DNA from: Methanoculleus horonobensis
GTDB lineage: Archaea > Halobacteriota > Methanomicrobia > Methanomicrobiales > Methanoculleaceae
Direction of reading: 5' to 3'
NCBI RefSeq assembly: GCF_001602375.1
Contig: NZ_BCNY01000014.1
Coordinates: 62,001 to 126,000, forward strand
Length of the DNA: 64,000 nt
Every line of letters begins with the position of its first letter. The first letter of the stretch is position 1. The notes below the pieces were generated by a model. That model was given only the letters and a program-made list of their open reading frames with translations, had not been told where the DNA came from and searched no databases. Positions 18,359-25,521 of this stretch are shown piece by piece. The position numbers and the translations under genes were made by a program.

Positions 18359-20350
18359 TCAGGCCGTTTCCTGGCTGAGGTCGAACGGGAGGTGTTCCTT
18401 GCCGGCCTCCTGCGTATCCCGCTCCGGCTCCATACCAAACCGTTCCTCCGCGGCTTTCAGGATCCGGCCGAGCATCTCGGCGTAGGTCAGGCCCGCGTAC
18501 TTCGCCATCCTGGCGAGGTGACCGTCCCAGCACCAGCCGGGGTTCGGGTTGACCTCGAGGAGTTTCGGGTTGCCGTGCTCGTCGAGCCGCCAGTCGAACC
18601 GGCAGTAGTCGCGGCACTCCAGGCGTTCGAAGAGGGCGAGGCAGCACCGCACGATCACCTTCTCGATCTCCTCGGGGAGATCCGCCGGCTTTGAGGTGAT
18701 CTTCCAGTACGGCGAGTCCGGGAGCCACTTCGCCTCGTAGCCGCAGATGCGGGGGAGATTCGGCGGCAGCGCGGAGTAGTCCTCCTCGATGACGGGCAGC
18801 ACCATGCTGTATCCCGACGGATTCCCGATGATCCCGACGCTGATGTCTTTTCCCGTGAGGAACTCCTCGACGAGGAGCGAGCGGTCGTAGCCGAGCGTCA
18901 TCCGCAGCGTATTGATGATGTCGGAGAGTTCCTCGATGGAGTGGGCGATGCTCTCTTGCGTGATGCCGAACGAGGAGTCGCCGGCGTTCGGCTTGACGAT
19001 CGCCGGGAACTGCATCCCGACGTCGTAGGTGCGGTCGCCGGGGGTGATGAAGCAGGCGTCCGGCACCGGGATCCCCATCTCCTTCGCAATCCCGCGCACG
19101 AGCGATTTGTCGTAGCAGAACGCGAGCGACTGCGGCCCGGCTCCCGTGTACGGGATCCCGTACATATCGAGGAGCGCCGGCACGTGGAGTTCTTTCCTCG
19201 CGTCGTTGTTGAACCCCTCGTCGCAGAGGTTGAAGACGTAGTCCACCTTCCCCTTCAGCCGCGGGAGATCCTGGATCAGCGTCTCGTGTTTGCAGAGGTA
19301 GGTGAACCGGTAACCGGGCAGTTCCCGCAGCGCCGCCTTCATCTGGTCGATGGTGTAGAAGTCGTCGTCGTCGAAGGTGCAGGAGGGTTTCAGGGCGTCG
19401 GGCCTTGCCGGGTCGCCGAGGAGCACCGCGACGTGTTTTGCCGTCTCCCGGCCTTTCGTCTTCGTCGCAGACCATTCCTTCCTGACCTGCGCGGTGACGA
19501 TGTGGCGGCGCTCCATCATGCCGAGATCCTGGTTGCGCTGCGACTCGGTCGCGATCTCGTGGAAGGCGATGCCTGAGAACCCCGCCTTCTCAAGGAGCCG
19601 CCGGAGCGCCTCTGGGGTGTAGAGGTGCTCGGCGTAGAACTGGTCGGCCACGACGCCCTTCTCGACGTCGGTGATCACCTCGCGGGATATCAGGCGCTGG
19701 TCGTCGAACGAGAGCGATCTCTCGCGGCAGACGAACATGGCGTCGTCGATCCACTCCCACGACCTCGGCTGGAAGTGTTCTTTTAAGTACTCGCCGTCGG
19801 CGACGTCCAGGAGCACCCGGCCCCAGGGTTTGAGGATGCGCCGGATCTCGGTGAGGATCCGGAGATCCTCCTCGACGGAGTCGAAGTAGCCGAAACTGTT
19901 CCCGAGGATGAGGACGACGTCGTAGGTGTCGGTGCGGTACGGGAGCCGCCGGGCGTCTCCCTCCCGGAACCGGATGGGAAGCCCCTCTTTCTTCGCGGTC
20001 GACCGGGCCCGCTGGATCAGGTAGTGCGACTGGTCGAGGCCTTCGGCGCTGTAGCCCCTGCGCGCGAGTTCGAGGGTGTGCCTGCCCTGGCCACAGCAGA
20101 GATCGAGGACTTTTTCGTGGGGCTGGAGGTGCAGAACCCGGGCGATCCGGTCGATCTCCCGCTCGGTGATCCGCGGGTCGTCGACGACGTCGCCGTCGGT
20201 CTTTAAGTAGAGGCGATTGAAGATTCCTCTCCACCAGTCGGGTTTTACATGGTCTTCAAGGTTCGGGACCGGACCGATTGTTCTCCTGTCCCGGTGTTTC
20301 CCCTTGCGTCTGCTATCGGGAGGCTCGTCGGTGTGGACCTCGTCGATCAT
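18359..20350 (-). CDS. Fusion of SAM-dependent methyltransferase and D-Ala-D-Ala-ligase-like ATP-grasp domain
   Basis: A 663-residue two-domain protein. Residues about 35-300 are a class I methyltransferase: motif I is VLDLCCGQGRHTLELA (81-96), followed by the acidic motif II EGLDQS and a post-I region DVVLILGNSFGYFD. Residues about 310-640 are an ATP-grasp ligase of the D-alanine-D-alanine ligase type: PYTGAGPQSLAFCYDK, FPAIVKPNAGDSSFG, LVEEFLTGKDISVG and the metal site LLEVNPNPGW. Methanogens of this group have no murein, so the substrate is unlikely to be D-Ala-D-Ala; an amino-acid or peptide ligation coupled to methylation is possible. The ATG at 20350 follows GGGGAG. The upstream open frame is not convincing as coding. 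Confidence 0.88.
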   Translation of the reverse strand: MIDEVHTDEPPDSRRKGKHRDRRTIGPVPNLEDHVKPDWWRGIFNRLYLKTDGDVVDDPRITEREIDRIARVLHLQPHEKVLDLCCGQGRHTLELARRGYSAEGLDQSHYLIQRARSTAKKEGLPIRFREGDARRLPYRTDTYDVVLILGNSFGYFDSVEEDLRILTEIRRILKPWGRVLLDVADGEYLKEHFQPRSWEWIDDAMFVCRERSLSFDDQRLISREVITDVEKGVVADQFYAEHLYTPEALRRLLEKAGFSGIAFHEIATESQRNQDLGMMERRHIVTAQVRKEWSATKTKGRETAKHVAVLLGDPARPDALKPSCTFDDDDFYTIDQMKAALRELPGYRFTYLCKHETLIQDLPRLKGKVDYVFNLCDEGFNNDARKELHVPALLDMYGIPYTGAGPQSLAFCYDKSLVRGIAKEMGIPVPDACFITPGDRTYDVGMQFPAIVKPNAGDSSFGITQESIAHSIEELSDIINTLRMTLGYDRSLLVEEFLTGKDISVGIIGNPSGYSMVLPVIEEDYSALPPNLPRICGYEAKWLPDSPYWKITSKPADLPEEIEKVIVRCCLALFERLECRDYCRFDWRLDEHGNPKLLEVNPNPGWCWDGHLARMAKYAGLTYAEMLGRILKAAEERFGMEPERDTQEAGKEHLPFDLSQETA

Positions 20351-20658
20351 GCCGGCCCACTCCCCCCGGCTTCGTTTCCGGAATAGAACCGGTATCCTGC
20401 CGGGTTGCAAAAGAGAACGGTTATCCTGTACATAGTTGGATGATCTTTCGATAGGATGGTATCGATAAAAGCATTGCGTCGCGCACCTCCCTCCCGGGGG
20501 AAACCGGCACATTGGAGAAGCCTTCTCCGTCCCGGGCATCCCGGCCACGCAGAGGCCGGCGAAGGACGGGTCATGCCGCCCCGGATCCCCGAGACGCATC
20601 TATTATATGCAGGCAGGTAGTTGTGTATGTGCAGACTCTATCTGCATGGTTGAAGTAT
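20351..20658. other. Divergent intergenic region
   Basis: 308 bases between the fusion gene and the first CxxC gene. A TATA-like TATTATATG at 20601-20609 would serve the plus-strand gene with a leader of about 30 bases. No gene is recognised. Confidence 0.4.
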
Positions 20659-20835
20659 ATGGAAGAGAGATACCCCCGCAGGGGCCCCCGATCGTATGAC
20701 GACCGTCCCCGCGAGTTCCACAAGGCGGTCTGTTCCGACTGCGGCAAAGAGTGCGAAGTTCCTTTCACGCCCACGGAGGGTCGGCCGGTCTACTGCCTCG
20801 ACTGCCTCCCGAAGCACAGGAAACCCCGGTTCTGA
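20659..20835 (+). CDS. CxxC-x17-CxxC zinc-ribbon protein, copy 1
   Basis: A 58-residue basic protein with the paired motif CSDC, 17 residues, then CLDC, exactly the CxxC-x17-CxxC domain known from methanogens; it should bind one zinc. MEERYPRRGPRSYDD is Arg-rich and disordered-looking, suggesting nucleic-acid contact. The family's function is not established. The ATG at 20659 is the same as in copy 2, where the homology begins. Confidence 0.85.
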   Translation: MEERYPRRGPRSYDDRPREFHKAVCSDCGKECEVPFTPTEGRPVYCLDCLPKHRKPRF

Positions 20836-20878
20836 GTAGCCAGTATGAATTCTGTTTCCAGAAGTGAGTGAAGTTCCA

Positions 20879-21055
20879 ATGGAAGAGAGATACCCCCGCA
20901 GGGGCCCCCGTTCTTACGACGACCGCCCCCGCGAGTTCCACAAGGCAGTCTGCGCTGACTGCGGCAAAGAGTGCGAAGTTCCTTTCAAGCCTACGGAGGG
21001 TCGGCCAGTCTACTGCCGCGACTGCCTCCCGAAGCACAGAAAACCCCGATTCTAA
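20879..21055 (+). CDS. CxxC-x17-CxxC zinc-ribbon protein, copy 2
   Basis: 58 residues, differing from copy 1 at only three positions (Ser26Ala, Thr37Lys, Leu47Arg). The DNA is also close to identical, with mostly silent changes, and the unit repeats with a 220-base period, so this is a tandem duplication. Cysteines are CADC and CRDC. An in-frame GTG at 20864 is an alternative start, but homology to copy 1 begins at 20879. Confidence 0.85.
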   Translation: MEERYPRRGPRSYDDRPREFHKAVCADCGKECEVPFKPTEGRPVYCRDCLPKHRKPRF

Positions 21056-21058
21056 CCC

Positions 21059-21064
21059 TTTTTT
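21059..21064 (+). terminator. Poly-T terminator after the CxxC pair
   Basis: Six T residues four bases after the copy 2 stop, in the convergent gap with the ABC-2 permease. Confidence 0.45.
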
Positions 21065-21078
21065 ACCTGATAACGCCG

Positions 21079-21846
21079 TCACACGATGAGCCTCCTTCGC
21101 ATCAGCCTGATGGCGAGGACGAAGAAGATCATGGTAGCCACCGCTATCCAGGCGAGATTGAGGAGGTTTACCGGCGAGAACGCCGAGAGCGTGATTGCCC
21201 GGTTGAAGCCGACGACGTGCGTGAGCGGCAACGTGGCGAGGGCGAAGTACTGGATCGGTTCGGGCAGGAGGTCGAGCGGGAAGAACGTCCCCGAGAAGAG
21301 GAACATCGGGGTGATGAAGAGGAACGAGGGGTAGTTCAGCGCGTCGATGCTCGGGGTGATCGCGGTGAAGCACATCGCGATGCCTGCAAAGAGGAGGCCG
21401 GCGAGGAACGCGAAGGGTATGAGGAGCAGGGACGACGGCATGGAGACGACGTTAAAGAGGAGGAGCACGGGGAGCATCAGCGTGGCGTAGATCATCCCCC
21501 GGGTGGCGCCCCAGATCATCTCCCCTGCGATCACCTCGTCGATGCCGACCGGGGTTGCGATGATGGCGTCGAACGTCTTCTGGTAGTACATCCGGACGAA
21601 CGAGGAGTAGGTACACTCGAAGAAGGCCGAGTACATCACCGATATCGAGACGAGGGCGGGTGCGATGAAGACGGGGTAGGGGATCCCGTCGACCGCCTCG
21701 ATGTAGGTTCCGAGACCGAACCCCAGCGCCAGGAGGTAGAGGACCGGCTCGATGAAGGGCGGGATGAAGTTCACCCGGTAGGTCCTGAGGAAGGCGTCCC
21801 AGTTCCTCCGCCAGACGCTCTGTACTCTCGCGGTGATATCGATCAT
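21079..21846 (-). CDS. ABC-2 type transporter permease
   Basis: A 255-residue integral membrane protein with about six helices. FIPPFIEPVLYLLALGFGLG and the late FLFSGTFFPLDLLPEPIQYF are typical of the NodJ/ABC-2 exporter family. It pairs with the ATPase encoded directly upstream (3-base gap). The substrate cannot be read from sequence; drug, lipid or polysaccharide export are all seen in this family. Confidence 0.92.
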   Translation of the reverse strand: MIDITARVQSVWRRNWDAFLRTYRVNFIPPFIEPVLYLLALGFGLGTYIEAVDGIPYPVFIAPALVSISVMYSAFFECTYSSFVRMYYQKTFDAIIATPVGIDEVIAGEMIWGATRGMIYATLMLPVLLLFNVVSMPSSLLLIPFAFLAGLLFAGIAMCFTAITPSIDALNYPSFLFITPMFLFSGTFFPLDLLPEPIQYFALATLPLTHVVGFNRAITLSAFSPVNLLNLAWIAVATMIFFVLAIRLMRRRLIV

Positions 21847-21849
21847 CGC

Positions 21850-22731
21850 TCACTCCCGCAGGCTCCGGCCGGTCAGCCGCAGAAAGACGTCCTCGAGGGT
21901 TGCCGGCCGGACCGTCACCGCCGCCTCGTGCCGGCAGACCTCGAGCAGTTCGCGTGCGACGTCATTCGGGTGATCCGTGAAGACCTGGATCACGTCGCCG
22001 GCAGGGTCGTAGTTCAGCCCGAGCTCGTCCAGGTGGGCAACCACCTTCTCCGTCCGCTCGACCTCGACGACGTCGTTTCCCGCGTGCTCCCGGATGAGGT
22101 CCGCCGGGGCGCCCTCGACGAGGATTCTGCCGTGCTCCATGATCACCAGCCGGTCGCAGAGGCGTTCCGCTTCGTCGAGGTAGTGGGTGGTGAGGACGAG
22201 GGTGTTTCCTTCGGCCCGGAGACTCCGGAGTTTCTCCCAGATCAGGTGCCGCGCCTGCGGATCGAGCCCGATGGTGGGTTCGTCGAGGATGAGCAGTTCC
22301 GGTTCGTTGACGAGAGCCCGGGCGATGATCAGCCGCCGTTTCATCCCGCCCGAGAGGTTGTCGACCAGGACGTCGCGTTTCTCCTCGAGCTGCATGAACG
22401 CGAGGAGTTCGTCGGCCCGCTTCTCCGCCGTTCGTTTCGGGATGCCGAAGTAGCGGGCGTAGACCAGCAGGTTCCGGTAGGCCGAGAAGTCCGGGTCGAG
22501 GTTGTTCTCCTGCGGCACCACCCCGAGACGGCTCTTGATCCGGCGGTGGTGGGTATCCACGTCCATCCCGAAGACCTCCAGGGTGCCGCCGGATTTGGGG
22601 GAGATGCACTGGATCATCTTCATGGTCGTTGTCTTTCCCGCTCCGTTCGGGCCGAGAAACCCGAAGACTTCCCCTTCTCTGACCCGGAAGGCGATATGGT
22701 CGACCGCGACGAGGTCTCCGAACCGCTTCAA
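21850..22731 (-). CDS. ABC transporter ATP-binding protein (ABC-2 exporter)
   Basis: About 293 residues, DrrA/CcmA-type. Walker A is GPNGAGKTTT, the signature is LSGGMKRRLIIARAL, Walker B is LLILDEPTIGLDP, and the H-loop is LTTHYLDEAE. A C-terminal extension of about 70 residues follows. The only conventional start in this frame is the TTG at 22731, yet the family pattern (VIVAHDLLKRFGDLVAVD) continues at least six codons further, to an ATC at 22749 behind GGTGA, before an in-frame stop at 22798. The true N-terminus is therefore uncertain. Confidence 0.9.
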   Translation of the reverse strand: MKRFGDLVAVDHIAFRVREGEVFGFLGPNGAGKTTTMKMIQCISPKSGGTLEVFGMDVDTHHRRIKSRLGVVPQENNLDPDFSAYRNLLVYARYFGIPKRTAEKRADELLAFMQLEEKRDVLVDNLSGGMKRRLIIARALVNEPELLILDEPTIGLDPQARHLIWEKLRSLRAEGNTLVLTTHYLDEAERLCDRLVIMEHGRILVEGAPADLIREHAGNDVVEVERTEKVVAHLDELGLNYDPAGDVIQVFTDHPNDVARELLEVCRHEAAVTVRPATLEDVFLRLTGRSLRE

Positions 22732-22971
22732 GAGGTCGTGCGCTACGATGACGTCACCGATCGTCTCTCCTCCCGAAGGGTCAGTGGAGTCGTGCGACTA
22801 CAACATTCTTTCGCTCACCCTTCTGCCGCGCCGGCGGTTCCCGGCCGGGATGCATGCCGGATCGCAGGCGATCCGGGCCGGAATTCCGGTCTACGGGACG
22901 GAGCCTCCGCAGCCTTTTTGCCCGGCAGCGTAAACCGCTCTTATCCGCACGTGTGGAGTCGCAGCGAAACC

Positions 22972-23388
22972 ATGATCGACAATTCCAGGGAGACGGGAGG
23001 GGTCTTCTCCCCTCCGGAGACCGTATACGTCGGTTCGTCGGGGTGCCGCGGGCGGGGCGTCTTCGCCCGCAGGGATCTTGCGGCCGGCGAGTTGATCGAG
23101 ACCTGTCCGGTGGTCGTGCTCGGGGGGGCGGACGAGCAGGAACTTCTCGATAAGACGCACCTCTTCGACTACTACTTCGCGTGGGGGGAGCTCGCCGCCG
23201 TGGCGCTGGGCTACGGGTCGCTCTACAACCACTCCTACCACGCGAACGCGGATCACGTCTGCGATCTCCTCCAGGGCGCGATCCGCATCTCCGCCCACCG
23301 CCCCATCTCGAAGGACGAGGAGATCACCATCAACTACGGCGGGCCGGCGGACTGTCCCGATCCCGTCTGGTTCGATGCGGAGGAGTGA
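22972..23388 (+). CDS. Small SET-domain protein (putative protein-lysine methyltransferase)
   Basis: 138 residues forming little more than a SET domain. The motifs are GRGVFARRDLAAGELIE (N-terminal strand and SAM loop), YGSLYNHSYHANAD (the NHS-x-N pseudoknot motif) and DEEITINYG. SET enzymes use SAM to methylate lysines; the target is unknown. The ATG at 22972 gives the normal SET start. The frame is open for 2 kb upstream, but that stretch is the antisense of the ABC exporter genes and is not coding. Confidence 0.85.
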   Translation: MIDNSRETGGVFSPPETVYVGSSGCRGRGVFARRDLAAGELIETCPVVVLGGADEQELLDKTHLFDYYFAWGELAAVALGYGSLYNHSYHANADHVCDLLQGAIRISAHRPISKDEEITINYGGPADCPDPVWFDAEE

Positions 23389-23794
23389 TCCTGACGGCTG
23401 GAGCCGCGGCGATCCGCCCCTCAGCCCTCTTTTCGCTCCGGGTTATCCCCGGGAGAGAGCGGTCTTTCCCGGTATCCCGAACCGGGTGCCGGTACCTCGC
23501 CCTATCCTTCCCGGGCAGTTCCGGGCCGTCTGACGAAATCTCCAGTGGAAATCAAGGGGTTTGCACGATCCTCCTCATATCGTAGAGATTCTCTCGATCC
23601 TCCGTAACGGCTGCCGACCCCGGTAACCGTCCCGGAGGCCCTGTGGGCGCCTCAGAATCGCGCTCTGATTTGGGCAATTATGGCACATTCGAGAACAATT
23701 TGGGGGTATCGTAGACGGGTGTCCGGGATCTCGGAGTGTGAGAGGAGAGATGCGGTCCGGACGTGCCGCGATCCGCCTGCAACGGCCGGGTGCC
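23389..23794. other. 406-base intergenic region with an origin-recognition-box-like motif
   Basis: At 23541-23560 the sequence TCCAGTGGAAATCAAGGGGT closely matches archaeal Orc1/Cdc6 origin recognition boxes (TCCA, TGGAAAC, then a G run). A weaker same-orientation candidate, GAACAATTTGGGGGT, lies at 23693-23707. No gene is recognised here. Confidence 0.35.
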
Positions 23795-24289
23795 TTATCG
23801 TCTGATGACCACCTGCACCCGCTCGGTCCGCACGATGCCCCCTCCGGTCGCCGTAACCACGGCATCCACGGTCGCGGTGGAGACGAAGGGAGGGAGGTCG
23901 GGGGCCGCGGCCTCGTAGGTGAGCGGCGGGTAGGGTGCGGAGATCGTGCCGAGGTCGCGGTTCTCGCGGTATACGCCGCCGAGCGCCGTGGCGGAGACAC
24001 TGAGATCGATGGGTGCGGAGAATCCGCCTTCGGGGTGTACCGTGAGCGTGAACCTGACCGTATCCCCCGGCCGTGCGGTGGCGGACGACGGGGCGACGCT
24101 GATCGAGAAGGTGCGGGACGCAACCTGCACCGGGGCGCCCGTCGCGACCGGGGTTCCCGGCGTTCCGGCCGGGGGCGGTGCCGGAGGGGGTGTGCCCTCG
24201 TTCGCGAGGAGAGCGTAGGCGACGGCGAACACGGTCATCAGGACGCAGATGATGACTGCGGTCAGCAGGGGAGGGTATTCTCGTGCCAT
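23795..24289 (-). CDS. Membrane-anchored extracellular protein with Ig-like domain, unknown function
   Basis: 164 residues: one N-terminal transmembrane anchor (LLTAVIICVLMTVFAVAYAL), a Pro/Ala/Thr-rich linker, then a beta-rich domain with SSATARPGDTVRFTLTVHP, the usual pattern of bacterial/archaeal Ig-like domains in surface proteins. No enzymatic motif. It follows the molbindin gene on the same strand with a 75-base gap. Confidence 0.75.
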   Translation of the reverse strand: MAREYPPLLTAVIICVLMTVFAVAYALLANEGTPPPAPPPAGTPGTPVATGAPVQVASRTFSISVAPSSATARPGDTVRFTLTVHPEGGFSAPIDLSVSATALGGVYRENRDLGTISAPYPPLTYEAAAPDLPPFVSTATVDAVVTATGGGIVRTERVQVVIRR

Positions 24290-24364
24290 GGGGATATGCC
24301 GGCAGAACGGTTGCCGGCCTATTTATGCGTTGCCGCCCTGCCCGGGATAAAAGGGGTGGGTTGT

Positions 24365-24574
24365 TCAGTCGATGGCGACCATGACCTCGGTCGACTTGAC
24401 CACGGCGTAGACCTTCTTGCCGACGGCAAGCCCGAGGCTCTCGACGGACTTCTTCGTGATGACCGCGACGAGTTCGCCGCCGCCGTCCAGCGCGACGACG
24501 ACCTCGGCGGTGACGACGCCCTCATCGATGGCCTTTACTTTTCCGGGAAGCTGGTTTCTTGCACTTAACTTCAT
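24365..24574 (-). CDS. mop: Molbindin (single Mop/TOBE domain molybdate-binding protein)
   Basis: 69 residues making one Mop domain: MKLSARNQLPGKVKAIDEG, then TAEVVVALDGG and the late VGKKVYAVVKSTEVMVA. Such proteins assemble into hexamers that bind molybdate or tungstate in the cytoplasm. The ATG at 24574 follows GGTG and starts exactly where the family starts. ModC at 15.2 kb has no such domain. Confidence 0.92.
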   Translation of the reverse strand: MKLSARNQLPGKVKAIDEGVVTAEVVVALDGGGELVAVITKKSVESLGLAVGKKVYAVVKSTEVMVAID

Positions 24575-24683
24575 GATGCACCGCGGCGGTAATCCTGCTC
24601 GCCGGGCAATATAGGTTTCGATGCCCGAGAGATCGGCGCGGTGCGCATACTCTCCCTGCCGACGGGAGTGCCGGCGTTTTTTT

Positions 24684-24726
24684 GGGCGCAAAAAAAGTGG
24701 GTTTGCCTCTCCCGGGTCACCGTGCC
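24684..24726. repeat. Direct repeat, left copy (43 bp), flanking the toxin-antitoxin operon
   Basis: The sequence starts GGGCGC, has seven A residues, and continues GTGGGTTTGCCTCTCCCGGG to the end. It matches 25480-25521 throughout except for one A. The right copy contains the stop codon and terminator of the hydrolase gene, so the left copy looks like a displaced duplicate of that gene end. Confidence 0.9.
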
Positions 24727-24772
24727 TGCACCCCGTTCAGCATGTAGCCCCGACAGAACCATTATGTCTTAT

Positions 24773-24799
24773 GGTCGCCCATAGTTAACTATGGCGACC
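24773..24799 (+). promoter_or_regulatory. Autoregulatory operator candidate over the antitoxin start
   Basis: A 27-base near-perfect palindrome: GGTCGCC, one extra C, ATAGTTAACTAT, then GGCGACC. The inner CCATAGTTAACTATGG is perfect. It covers the ATG at 24791 and the first codons. A TATA-like stretch near 24760-24768 would place transcription start at or near the ATG. Confidence 0.6.
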
Positions 24800-25018
24800 A
24801 CGATCCAACTCCAACCAGAGACCAAGTCCCGCCTGGATACCTTGAAAGTGCATCCCCGGGAGAGTTATGACGAGACGCTCAACCGGATTATGGACGTATT
24901 GATCGATCCGGAGCCGCTCTCCGAAGAGACGTTGCAGCGGATCGAAGAAAGCGTCGCAGACATGCGGGCCGGCCGGGGTCGCCCCTTTGAAGAGTATGTT
25001 CAGGAACGGGGCCTCTGA
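24791..25018 (+). CDS. RelB-like antitoxin
   Basis: 75 residues. The N-terminal part TTIQLQPETKSRLDTLK is a ribbon-helix-helix-like DNA-binding segment and the acidic C-terminal half (SEETLQRIEESVADMRAG, then PFEEYVQERGL) fits the toxin-binding arm. The stop overlaps the toxin ATG by one base. It should neutralise the toxin and repress the operon through the palindrome on its start. Confidence 0.85.
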   Translation: MATTIQLQPETKSRLDTLKVHPRESYDETLNRIMDVLIDPEPLSEETLQRIEESVADMRAGRGRPFEEYVQERGL

Positions 25019-25290
25019 TGATCTGGCGGCTCATCCTCATGCCGGTTGCCGAGCGGGTTCTCAATAAAATCCCGGATCCTGATGCCAGACGGATTAAGGA
25101 AGAACTCTATGCTCTGGCAGATGAGCCGTACCCCCGATTTCACGTTAAGAAACTGAAGGGACACGAGAACAGTCCGCTATACTCTCTTCGTGTAGGACAG
25201 TACCGGATCATTCTTGTGATCGAGGACAATGTGGTGGTCATCACCGTGATTGAGATTGGAAATCGGAGCAATATCTATCGGAAATATTGA
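25018..25290 (+). CDS. RelE/ParE-family toxin
   Basis: 90 residues with the typical RelE/ParE layout: an N-terminal strand, two helices (IPDPDARRIKEELYALAD), HVKKLKGHENSPLYSLRVG and the closing YRIILVIEDNVVVITVIEIG. Most relatives cut mRNA on the ribosome; ParE-type relatives hit gyrase. The basic stretch HVKKLKGH and Arg in SLRVGQYRI favour the RelE mode, but this is inferred. The codon use looks less GC-rich than the neighbours. Confidence 0.87.
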   Translation: MIWRLILMPVAERVLNKIPDPDARRIKEELYALADEPYPRFHVKKLKGHENSPLYSLRVGQYRIILVIEDNVVVITVIEIGNRSNIYRKY

Positions 25291-25479
25291 TCTGTGTCGC
25301 GAGATGTTCGCTGCTCTTGCCGATCAACGTCTCCTCCTGCGTATGGGCCGATGTGTCCCTCCGCTATGAAAAACACATTTCTTTGGCAGGAAAATTCTCA
25401 AACTACGGCTCTGGAGAATACCTTCCCCTGAGACCGTGGCACCTGCTGTTTCCATTGACGCATGCGAAACATCTCTCCA
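25291..25479. other. Non-coding stretch inside the repeat-bounded segment
   Basis: 189 bases between the toxin stop and the right direct repeat, more AT-rich than surroundings. I see no gene, no transposase and no inverted terminal repeats. Confidence 0.4.
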
Positions 25480-25521
25480 GGGCGCAAAAAAGTGGGTTTG
25501 CCTCTCCCGGGTCACCGTGCC
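25480..25521. repeat. Direct repeat, right copy (42 bp)
   Basis: Identical to 24684-24726 except six instead of seven A residues. On the minus strand it contains the last codons, stop (TGA at 25512-25514) and T-rich terminator of the hydrolase gene, so this copy is probably the original. Confidence 0.9.

Noticed and set aside
20971-22971. A 667-codon open frame upstream of the SET domain, apparently giving an 805-residue protein
   Set aside because: It is the antisense of the ABC exporter genes; its composition (Arg, Glu, Asp, Val rich) is typical of a shadow frame, and the SET domain begins naturally at 22972.
25324-25515. Minus-strand frame sharing MTRERQTHFF with one at 24571-24762
   Set aside because: The shared start is only the translated direct repeat; the rest is unrelated.
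24684-25521. Insertion sequence
   Set aside because: No transposase and no inverted terminal repeats; only direct repeats around a toxin-antitoxin pair.
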